Positions 17,702-25,016 of a stretch of 42,340 nucleotides of DNA are shown here, piece by piece. Position 1 is the stretch's first letter. Every line of letters starts with the position of its first letter. This DNA is from an uncultured Rubritalea sp. (GTDB lineage Bacteria > Verrucomicrobiota > Verrucomicrobiia > Verrucomicrobiales > Akkermansiaceae): NCBI GenBank assembly GCA_937132085.1, contig CAKZNV010000049.1, positions 1-42,340 of the forward strand, written 5' to 3'. The translations under genes were made by a program, and so were the position numbers. The notes beneath the pieces are model-generated. The model did no database searches and had not been told where the DNA came from. It was given only the letters and a program-made list of their open reading frames with translations.

Positions 17702-19006
17702 ATGGCTTTTTTAAAGAATGTTCGCCAACGGGTAGTGGCAGCAAGAAGGAGTTTAGGTTTTCTGAAGAATATTCAGCGAACTCATTTGGCTCATGTTGAG
17801 AAGATGGAACTTCAGATCAACGCGTTGAAAAAAGAGCTTAAAAAGCACACTAAGTCCTCACAGTCATCAGGTGCGAAAAGAGTTGTTTTTGTATGCCACA
17901 ATCCTAGTTTATGGGGAAAAGTAAGGTCTATTCATACTAAATTGATTAATAACCCAGCATTCGATGTAGTGGTTGTAGCTGTTCCTTATAAACATGGGGC
18001 TTTTAAGAAAGCTGAATACCGTGATGGGGGGGTGTATGATTTTTTAGATAAGAATGAAATTGAATATATTCCTGGGTTCAATGAAAAAAATGAATCCTGG
18101 TTAGATTTACAGGATCTCAATCCTCGTTATGTTTTTTTCCAAACACCTTATACTCTTTTCCCCGATATCTACTCTGCTGAGCATGTTTCCATTTTTGCCG
18201 AAGTCTGTTATGTCCCATACGTAGGAATTTTACTTTATCAGGGAACTGTAGAAAGAAGTGCATTACCATTATCATTCTTTGAGCATGTATCTTATGCCTT
18301 TATGCCTAATCAAGAAGAGGCTGATCATCTTTATAAAAAGTTCAATGGGGCTGTGAGTAAGGATATAATTCAGGTATGCGGAGCTCCAATGTTGGATTAT
18401 ACTATTGAAGGACCAGCTTGTGATGAGGGAGCTTGGAAATTAGATAAAGAGGATTTTCGTAAACGAATTTTATGGACTCCAAGGTGGCACACGGCTGAAG
18501 GTAATTGCCATTTTTTTGACTATACAGATAAATTGTTAGATCTGGCGCAAGGTGGAGATAATATTGAACTGCTATTTAGGCCTCATTCTTTATGTTTTTC
18601 TAATTTTGAGAAAACGGGTGAATATACTGCGGAACAACAGGTGGATATACGACAGAGGTTTGGAGATACAGCGAATGCTTCTATCGACGAGTCTGGCGAG
18701 TATGAGAACACATTCCTCTGTAGTGATATTCTTATTTCTGACATGTCCTCAATGCTGGGAGAATTTCTTGTGACCGGCAAACCGATCATCTATACACACC
18801 GCGTGAATTCATTTAATGAGTTAGGTTCCAAGCTTAGTGAAGGCTTTTACTGGGTAGAGAATTATGTGGAATTAAAAGAGACTTTAGACATGCTTTTGAG
18901 GGGTGAGGATCCTTTAATGAGTAAACGCTTAGAGCTAGTAGAACGATATTTTCACATTCCTGAAAATGGAGCAGCATTTGAAATTGAGACTATTTTAAAT
19001 TCTTAA
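17702..19006 (+). CDS. CDP-glycerol glycerophosphotransferase family protein
   Basis: This 434-aa GT-B-like protein belongs to the TagB/TagF superfamily, which transfers a phospho-alcohol from a CDP donor to a glycan. After a basic, coiled-coil-like N-terminus (about residues 28-52) come strands VVFVCHNPSLWGK and VVVVAVPYKHGAF. The C-terminal lobe has ILWTPRWHTAEG, LLFRPHS and SDILISDMSSMLGEFLVTGKPIIYT, which correspond to the family's tryptophan/histidine, R-x-H-P and S-D-x-x-I-T-D-x-S-S motifs. No glycerol-3-phosphate cytidylyltransferase is visible. It lies directly upstream of genes that should make a CDP-linked phosphoramidate, so it may use that donor; this is inference. Glycerol phosphate remains the default alternative. 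Confidence 0.75.
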   Translation: MAFLKNVRQRVVAARRSLGFLKNIQRTHLAHVEKMELQINALKKELKKHTKSSQSSGAKRVVFVCHNPSLWGKVRSIHTKLINNPAFDVVVVAVPYKHGAFKKAEYRDGGVYDFLDKNEIEYIPGFNEKNESWLDLQDLNPRYVFFQTPYTLFPDIYSAEHVSIFAEVCYVPYVGILLYQGTVERSALPLSFFEHVSYAFMPNQEEADHLYKKFNGAVSKDIIQVCGAPMLDYTIEGPACDEGAWKLDKEDFRKRILWTPRWHTAEGNCHFFDYTDKLLDLAQGGDNIELLFRPHSLCFSNFEKTGEYTAEQQVDIRQRFGDTANASIDESGEYENTFLCSDILISDMSSMLGEFLVTGKPIIYTHRVNSFNELGSKLSEGFYWVENYVELKETLDMLLRGEDPLMSKRLELVERYFHIPENGAAFEIETILNS

Positions 19007-19068
19007 ATAGGTGATGGTTATTTAACCCAATAGTAGTCAGTAAAAAATTAGAAAATAATACTAAAACG

Positions 19069-22000
19069 ATGAAATTAATTATTTTAGCAGCAGGTCAAAG
19101 TAGTTCGATCTCCAGCAGTTCAGATGTTCCACCAGATTGTCTGCAAAGCTTCGACAAACAGTCTACCATCCTGGACAAGACTTTAGAGGTAAGTTCATCA
19201 ATAAGCCAGTGTGAGAGCGTTCTTGTTGGGGGCTACAGAATACTGGATATTATTCAATCATACCCAAGCTTACGTTATTATTATAACCCTACATGGGATA
19301 AGACAGGTAGCTTAGTGACCTTATTGAGAGCTAGCTCAGAGTTTGATGATGATTTGTTGATTGCATATTCTGATGTTGTGCACGATCCCGCAGTTGTTGA
19401 ACGTATGCTTAAGGAAGATGCTGAGATAGTGATCAGTTTTGATAGCTTGTGGCGTAATCGTTATGAAGGGAGAACTAGTGGAGATCTAGAGAGTGCCGAA
19501 GTTGTATACAGGATGGAAAATTCTCAGCTACGTGTAGAAAAATGCACAGGTGAAGATGAAGCTTGTGAGCTAGGTGAATTTACGGGACTGATCCTTATAA
19601 GGAGGGCCGTGCTTCAGCAAGTCTTACCAATGCTTGAGAAGCGGGTGAAAGAACAACCTATGGCTAGTATTATTAGCATTTTCCATGAGTTAAGTATGCA
19701 GTTTCGAGTTCGACCTGTTGATCTACGAGGCAGATGGGCTGAGTTAGATTCAGAAACAGATTTAGCCCAATTCAGGTTTGGGACGAAGGCTGAAACTTTA
19801 TCTCGTCTGGAGGGAATGCTAAGTGAGGGACTAGTTTTACCTCAAGAAACGGTTTGTGTAGGAGAGTGGAGAGCTAGTAGAGAGTCTGTAATAGAAAGGG
19901 TAATGGGGGCTTTTAGTGACTCAGCTGAAGTGGTTGTCAGAAGTTCAGGCCTGGCTGAAGACTCGACCGTATCCAGCATGGCTGGTGAGTTTGAAAGCGT
20001 CTTGGGCGTTTTAGTGCATGATGAGAAAGATCTTAGTGGAGCAATTGATATAGTTTGTAATAGTTTCCTCCGTGATGGAGAGAATGACTTTGATGATAAC
20101 CAGATTTTAATCCAGCCAATGCTGACGGATGTAGTCGCGGCAGGAGTAGTTTTTACAGAGGATATGGAGACGAGTGCTCCATATTATGTGATTAATTACG
20201 ACGAGTCTGGATCTACTGATTCTATTACCAGCGGAGCTGGCGGTGAGCACCGGACGTTGATTGTCGCTAAGTTTGCAAGTGAGAATGTATCGGACCCTAA
20301 AATGCGCGCTCTGATTGACTCCTTAAAAGAAATAGAAGAGCAAACTGGATATCATTCATTAGATATTGAGTTTGCAATTAGGATGGAAGAGCAGGGTAAT
20401 GAGCTGATACCTAAGGTGTATATTCTTCAAGTTCGGGCTATTGCTGCGCAGAAGGACAAGCTAAAAGTGTCTGCAGATGATGTGGAAAAAGAGCTTAAAG
20501 CAGTTAAGAGCTTCATCAGAAATGATAGCTCGGAGTCCAAGTCACTCTGTGGAAAGAAAGTTGTGTATGGTGTTATGCCAGACTGGAATCCTGCTGAGAT
20601 TATAGGAATCAACCCTCGGCCTCTAGCCTTTAGTTTATACCGAAATGTAATTACTGACGAGGTGTGGGGCCGGAGCAGAGAAGAGTGCGGATATCGTCAC
20701 ACCTTCCCTAGACCTGGTCTTGTGAACTTGGCTGGGAAACCCTATGTGGATGTTCGAATGAGCTTTACAAGCTTTGTGCCTAGTAGCTTGCCTACGAGAG
20801 TGTCTGATAAGTTAGTTGAGTATGCTGTAGAAAAGCTAGCTTTACAGCCAGAGTTACATGATAAAGTAGAATTCAATGTGATGCCTACTGCTTACGATCT
20901 TAATTTTAATCCAGTTTTAGATGAACTAAGTGCTTTTGGATTTACTGGAGATGAGGTGAGTGAAATAAAGAACGCCTACTGTAAATTGACTAATGATATT
21001 TTAACAGGGAATCGTATCAGTGTAGATTGTGAGTTGAGTAAAGCGATCAACTTAGAGCAGAGCAGGACATTGATCCAAGCACGAGTTGCAGAAAAAGGAG
21101 TTACTTGGTCAGGTGTAGTTGATTTACTAGATGATTGCCGTAAGTTAGGCTCGTTACCTTTTAGTAATTTAGCTAGATTTGCTTTTATAGGTGTAATTCA
21201 ACTAAAGGGCTTAGTTAAGAGGGGTGTTTTGACTCAGGAAAGAAGTGACGTGTTTTTGGCTAGCATTCAAACTGTAGCTAAAGATTTTGTGCATGATTTA
21301 TCATGTGAATCCAAAGATAAACTGGTTGCTCAGTATGGCCATTTACGACCTGGGACCTACGACATAACTTGCCCTGCATACCACGAGAATTTTGACAGGT
21401 ATATCGATCTGTCAAATAGACCGAGTGCGGAGACTTCTATAAAGTTTGAATTGACTGTAGAAGAGGGGGAGTCTATTTCCTCTGCTTTGGCATCAGCCGG
21501 GATTGAGTGCAATGCAGAGGAGTTGTTTTACTTTATAAGACAAGCTATTGTTGGCAGGGAGAAAGGTAAGTTTGAATTTACAAAAAATCTTAGCTTAGCA
21601 ATGGACTACATGATTGACCTCTCTAGAGAGAATGGGATTGATAGGGATGACTTAAGCTTCCTCCAGATTGAGGAGCTTCTAGAGCTAGCTAGTCGTTCTA
21701 AGCCGAGTAATCTTAAAACAGTTTGGGATGGCATAGTGAAACGCAGAAGGAGGGAGCATGTGATTTCCAGTGCTATTAAGCTACCAGCTATTATCTCCAA
21801 TGAAGCTGATGTAGAGATGTTTTATGTTTCGGATTGTTTGCCTAACTTTATCACACAGAAGTCGGTCACTGCACCCATCTGTAACTTCACAGATAGTGAG
21901 AATGATGTTGATGGTAAGTTTTGTGTGATTGAAAATGCAGACCCTGGTTTTGATTGGCTATTTAGTCATGATATAGCTGGTTTAGTAACTGCATATGGTG

Positions 22001-22149
22001 GAGCGAATAGTCACATGGCTATTCGTTGCGCTGAGTTCGAAATCCCAGCTGTGATTGGCTGTGGAGAATCATTATTCAAGAAAGTCTATGATGCAAAAAA
22101 AGTGCACTTAGATTGCGGAGCTAAAAGAATGGAGATTTTAGGCAAGTGA
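19069..22149 (+). CDS. L-glutamine kinase (PEP-synthase-like) with N-terminal degenerate nucleotidyltransferase domain
   Basis: The 1026-aa protein is a fusion. Residues 1-240 are a nucleotidyltransferase domain whose first ten residues (MKLIILAAGQ) equal those of the cytidylyltransferase at 22817, but the GTRL signature is SSSI and the conserved K23 is D23, so it is probably inactive. From about 250 it resembles PEP synthase/pyruvate phosphate dikinase: an ATP-binding domain (VVVRSSGLAEDS at 288-299, then SMAGEFESVLG) and a C-terminal swivelling domain with GGANSHMAIRCAEFEIPAVIG and phosphohistidine H982. No PEP/pyruvate barrel follows. The C. jejuni homologue type (Cj1418) phosphorylates the side-chain amide of L-glutamine. 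The stop overlaps the next GTG by four bases. A dikinase of other specificity is possible, but the neighbours favour glutamine kinase. Confidence 0.8.
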   Translation: MKLIILAAGQSSSISSSSDVPPDCLQSFDKQSTILDKTLEVSSSISQCESVLVGGYRILDIIQSYPSLRYYYNPTWDKTGSLVTLLRASSEFDDDLLIAYSDVVHDPAVVERMLKEDAEIVISFDSLWRNRYEGRTSGDLESAEVVYRMENSQLRVEKCTGEDEACELGEFTGLILIRRAVLQQVLPMLEKRVKEQPMASIISIFHELSMQFRVRPVDLRGRWAELDSETDLAQFRFGTKAETLSRLEGMLSEGLVLPQETVCVGEWRASRESVIERVMGAFSDSAEVVVRSSGLAEDSTVSSMAGEFESVLGVLVHDEKDLSGAIDIVCNSFLRDGENDFDDNQILIQPMLTDVVAAGVVFTEDMETSAPYYVINYDESGSTDSITSGAGGEHRTLIVAKFASENVSDPKMRALIDSLKEIEEQTGYHSLDIEFAIRMEEQGNELIPKVYILQVRAIAAQKDKLKVSADDVEKELKAVKSFIRNDSSESKSLCGKKVVYGVMPDWNPAEIIGINPRPLAFSLYRNVITDEVWGRSREECGYRHTFPRPGLVNLAGKPYVDVRMSFTSFVPSSLPTRVSDKLVEYAVEKLALQPELHDKVEFNVMPTAYDLNFNPVLDELSAFGFTGDEVSEIKNAYCKLTNDILTGNRISVDCELSKAINLEQSRTLIQARVAEKGVTWSGVVDLLDDCRKLGSLPFSNLARFAFIGVIQLKGLVKRGVLTQERSDVFLASIQTVAKDFVHDLSCESKDKLVAQYGHLRPGTYDITCPAYHENFDRYIDLSNRPSAETSIKFELTVEEGESISSALASAGIECNAEELFYFIRQAIVGREKGKFEFTKNLSLAMDYMIDLSRENGIDRDDLSFLQIEELLELASRSKPSNLKTVWDGIVKRRRREHVISSAIKLPAIISNEADVEMFYVSDCLPNFITQKSVTAPICNFTDSENDVDGKFCVIENADPGFDWLFSHDIAGLVTAYGGANSHMAIRCAEFEIPAVIGCGESLFKKVYDAKKVHLDCGAKRMEILGK

Positions 22150-22820
22150 TCGTAAATAATTTAGATAAGAACGCTAAAAGAAAGCCTGTTCTGCTGGTGT
22201 CAGCACGAGTGACAGAAGAATCTTCTTATGTAGAAAAACGCACCGCTCTGGCCTATGACTATGTTTCATTTCTGGAGAAACTAGGCTACTTGATTATAAT
22301 GATCCCTGCTAATTCTAAGCAGGTGGAGGAGTATTTGCTCATGGATTATCAGGCAGTTGTTCTGACTGGTGGCAATACTTGTCATCCATGTGACGGGGGT
22401 GAGACTCCGAAAGGTTTTTATGCTGAGAGGGATAGAACGGAGAGTCTGCTAATACAGGGTGCTGTTACAGCAGAGAAGCCTTTGCTTGGAATTTGCAGGG
22501 GAATGCAGTTTATTAATTCTTTCTTTGGGGGGCAGATTAGTTATGGAATAGGAGGTCATGTAAATAGAAAACATTCTATATTCTCAAGTGATCCCGCCCT
22601 AGATCGAGCATCAGTGAACAGTTTTCATGATGACGGAGTTGTTAGGGCTGACCTAGCTCCTAAACTAAAAGAACTAGCGAGTTCAGAGGATGGCTATATC
22701 GAGGCCTACATTCATAATGAATTGAGCATACTAGGTATACAGTGGCACCCGGAGAGACAATCTGAAGAATTTGATAGGAATTTAATACAGAAATTTATAA
22801 AAACAGGAAAAATACAATGA
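22146..22820 (+). CDS. Class I glutamine amidotransferase-like hydrolase (gamma-glutamyl-CDP-amidate hydrolase type)
   Basis: The 224-aa protein has a class I glutamine amidotransferase/peptidase C26 fold with a full triad: C117 in LLGICRGMQF, H201 and E203 in GIQWHPER. Family databases would likely label it gamma-glutamyl-GABA hydrolase. Between the glutamine kinase and the cytidylyltransferase it matches C. jejuni Cj1417, which splits gamma-glutamyl-CDP-amidate to glutamate and cytidine diphosphoramidate. It starts with GTG overlapping the kinase stop by four bases, and its own TGA overlaps the next ATG by four (ATGA), which indicates translational coupling of all three genes. Confidence 0.8.
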   Translation: MIVNNLDKNAKRKPVLLVSARVTEESSYVEKRTALAYDYVSFLEKLGYLIIMIPANSKQVEEYLLMDYQAVVLTGGNTCHPCDGGETPKGFYAERDRTESLLIQGAVTAEKPLLGICRGMQFINSFFGGQISYGIGGHVNRKHSIFSSDPALDRASVNSFHDDGVVRADLAPKLKELASSEDGYIEAYIHNELSILGIQWHPERQSEEFDRNLIQKFIKTGKIQ

Positions 22821-23563
22821 AACTAATAATTTTAGCAGCAGGACAAGGAACAAGACTGAGACCTCTTACGGACAATATACCAAAATGCATGGTGCCAGTG
22901 AATGGTAAGCCCATTTTGAAAATACAGCTTGAAACAGCTGAGCGAGTTGGCATCTCTGACATTAATGTCGTCTGTGGGTATCTCGAGGAAGCTATCGCTT
23001 ATCCGAACATAACCAAGCACATCAATGATCGATACGAGACTACCAATATGGTTGAGTCTCTTTTCTCTGCAGAGAAGGTGATGGATGATGATGTGATAAT
23101 TGCATACGGAGACATAATCTATCAGGATGATGTTTTGAGTTCTTTAATTGCATCAGAAGCTCCGATTTCTGTTATCGTAGATTTGGAATGGAGAAATTAC
23201 TGGGAAGCTAGAATGGATAATCCATTAGAGGATGCGGAAAGTTTGAAAATGAATGATGATGGGACTATCAAAGAGCTAGGGAAAAAAGCATCTAGTTTTG
23301 ATGATGTTGAAGCACAGTATACGGGCTTAATCAAATTTTCAAAAGGGATTATGCAAAAAATTAGAGAATTTTACCATAGTCTAGATAGGAGTCAACTTTA
23401 TGAAGGACGTTCATTTGATCAGATGTATATGACTACATTCTTGCAGCTTTTATCAACAGAGGTTTCTCCATTAGTTGCTGTTCCTATTAAGAATGGGTGG
23501 ATTGAAGTGGATGAGCCTAGTGATTTAGACCACGTTAATTTCTACGAGAGAGATAGTAAATAG
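22817..23563 (+). CDS. CTP:phosphoglutamine cytidylyltransferase-like nucleotidyltransferase
   Basis: The 248-aa protein is a sugar-nucleotidyltransferase-fold enzyme. The signature LAAGQGTRLRPLT at 6-18 and conserved K23 in IPKCMVPV are intact; the metal-binding aspartate lies in AYGDIIY. By fold it groups with LicC-type phosphocholine cytidylyltransferases, and automatic annotation may say so. The context (glutamine kinase and amidotransferase immediately upstream, four-base overlap) matches C. jejuni Cj1416, which joins CTP and N-phospho-L-glutamine to form gamma-glutamyl-CDP-amidate. The segments DDDVIIAYGDI and EWRNYWEAR have clear counterparts in the N-terminal domain of the kinase fusion, showing the two are paralogous. 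Confidence 0.8.
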   Translation: MKLIILAAGQGTRLRPLTDNIPKCMVPVNGKPILKIQLETAERVGISDINVVCGYLEEAIAYPNITKHINDRYETTNMVESLFSAEKVMDDDVIIAYGDIIYQDDVLSSLIASEAPISVIVDLEWRNYWEARMDNPLEDAESLKMNDDGTIKELGKKASSFDDVEAQYTGLIKFSKGIMQKIREFYHSLDRSQLYEGRSFDQMYMTTFLQLLSTEVSPLVAVPIKNGWIEVDEPSDLDHVNFYERDSK

Positions 23564-23602
23564 TTTTCTAATAAAGACGTTTAACGAGCTCTAGACTATG
23601 TA

Positions 23603-24052
23603 GTGGGGTTAATTCAGAAATCTTATAAGAATATGTATAATTTTGATCAATGTTACCAGATTGTTGAAGGGTATTTGAATAGTTATGATGACTCCATTGA
23701 GTTTGAGTCTCATCAAAAAGTGGAGAGTGAGCTGTCGATGGTCAGTGTCTTACAGTATCTAAAAAAAGAGCGGAATACAGTTCTTGGTATAGATATATTG
23801 AATATTGAGCAGATGATGAGACGCTTCGAACTTAAGAAGGTCTTGTTCAAGCAATATACAGTAGAAAACAGGATTCCAGTGCCCAGTGATTCGGAGTTGA
23901 GCCCAAGAGAGTATGAGCTCATAAGTGTGTCGTTTATTAAACTAGGCTGTATCCTTAATGATTTGAGGTTTATCAATGTAGCTTTTAAAATTATTGATCA
24001 GAAAGCTAAGAAGGTTCAGGACTTGGCCATTAAAATCGCACATAATCTATAA
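23603..24052 (+). CDS. Small protein of unknown function
   Basis: I do not recognise this protein. It is 149 aa from a GTG at 23603, or 139 aa from an ATG at 23633, which I consider equally likely. It is mostly helical and charged, with no signal peptide or membrane segment and no obvious catalytic motif; SELSPREYELISVSFIKLGCILNDLRFIN is the most structured part. Its TAA overlaps the ATG of the formyltransferase-like gene by one base, so the two are probably made together and may form a complex. It follows the phosphoramidate genes by 39 bases. The reading frame is supported by its length and the coupling. Confidence 0.6.
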   Translation: MGLIQKSYKNMYNFDQCYQIVEGYLNSYDDSIEFESHQKVESELSMVSVLQYLKKERNTVLGIDILNIEQMMRRFELKKVLFKQYTVENRIPVPSDSELSPREYELISVSFIKLGCILNDLRFINVAFKIIDQKAKKVQDLAIKIAHNL

Positions 24053-24936
24053 TGAAGGAGATGACGAAAATCGATGATTTGGCTTTGTTGGCCAATGAAA
24101 ATAGTGTGTGTAAAGCTTACTTAGAGGCATTTCTGAGTAATGGTTTTTTACCCAATAGAGTGGTTCTTGTTAAGTTTATTTCAGATCCCAAGAAGAACTT
24201 AGGGGTGAAGTCGCTTTTGAAGAAAGTAATTAAAAAGGCTCTCCGGTCTCCTAAGACGGCAGCGACTAAACTGATTGGCATATTTGTTAATAGAAGTGAT
24301 TCTAAGCCTACATTTTCTCCTCCACAGTGGCTAAAAGAGTTGGCTGCGTTCTGTGAAAATAAATCATTACCTTTTCCTCAGTTTAATACGTCAGTTGAAG
24401 AAATTCTAATCGAGAATGAAATAGATTATGAAATATTAGAAGCGAGAACGATTAGTGACACGATAGTGGAAAATTATATACGTAGCTCGGTATCAGAAAA
24501 ATTTATATTGTTCTCTGGAGGTGGTATATTGAGAAGTAATGTTTTAGATTTATCTCAGAGGTTTATTCATATCCACCCTGGGGTAGTTCCTGAGGTAAAA
24601 GGTGCAGATTGTATTTTGTGGAGTTTATTAGTGAGAGAGAAAATAGGAATGAGTATGTTCTTCATGAACGCAGGTATAGACACTGGTGATCTAGTGACTG
24701 CTTGTGAGTATGATTTGCCAAGTATTTCTCTGAGTGAAGTATCTGATGGAGTGGTTCTATCAAATGATGTTGTTCAGTATATTGACCCTATATATAGAGC
24801 TGAGACAATGATTCGGAAAATTTTAGAAACTCCAGACCTCTCTTCTTGGGAGAGCGAGAGGCAAGCCCCTAAGTCAGGGAAGGTGTATTATTTTATGCAT
24901 GATTCATTGAAAAGGCTCCTTCCTAGAAGCATATGA
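24052..24936 (+). CDS. Formyltransferase-fold protein
   Basis: The 294-aa protein carries the core of the N10-formyltetrahydrofolate-dependent formyltransferase family: IHIHPGVVPEVKGAD followed by LWSLLVREKIGMSMF and FMNAGIDTGDLV. The catalytic histidine (H175) and aspartate (D210) are present, but the asparagine two residues before the histidine, nearly invariant in Fmt-type enzymes, is H173 here. The family's first 120 residues are unlike the standard cofactor domain, though FILFSGGGILRS resembles its last strand. It could formylate an amino sugar of this locus or act on another acyl or amidate group. It is coupled to the unknown 149-aa gene by TAATG. Confidence 0.7.
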   Translation: MKEMTKIDDLALLANENSVCKAYLEAFLSNGFLPNRVVLVKFISDPKKNLGVKSLLKKVIKKALRSPKTAATKLIGIFVNRSDSKPTFSPPQWLKELAAFCENKSLPFPQFNTSVEEILIENEIDYEILEARTISDTIVENYIRSSVSEKFILFSGGGILRSNVLDLSQRFIHIHPGVVPEVKGADCILWSLLVREKIGMSMFFMNAGIDTGDLVTACEYDLPSISLSEVSDGVVLSNDVVQYIDPIYRAETMIRKILETPDLSSWESERQAPKSGKVYYFMHDSLKRLLPRSI

Positions 24937-24968
24937 AATGCGAAAAGATTTCTCATTAGAGTTCATCA

Positions 24969-24988
24969 CTAGCTAAGCAAAGAGCTAG
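24969..24988 (+). other. Short inverted repeat before the flippase gene
   Basis: In the 80-base gap after the formyltransferase-like gene there is a perfect 6-base stem, CTAGCT and AGCTAG, around an 8-base loop. A TTTT run starts about 12 bases later and not directly at the stem, so it is a poor intrinsic terminator. It may be chance. Confidence 0.2.
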
Positions 24989-25016
24989 ACAGGAGAGATT
25001 TTAGTTAAAAAGTAAC

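Noticed and set aside
22817-23563. Phosphocholine cytidylyltransferase (LicC) for phosphocholine decoration
   Set aside because: No choline kinase, choline transporter or LicD-type transferase is nearby; the glutamine kinase and amidotransferase partners fit phosphoglutamine better.
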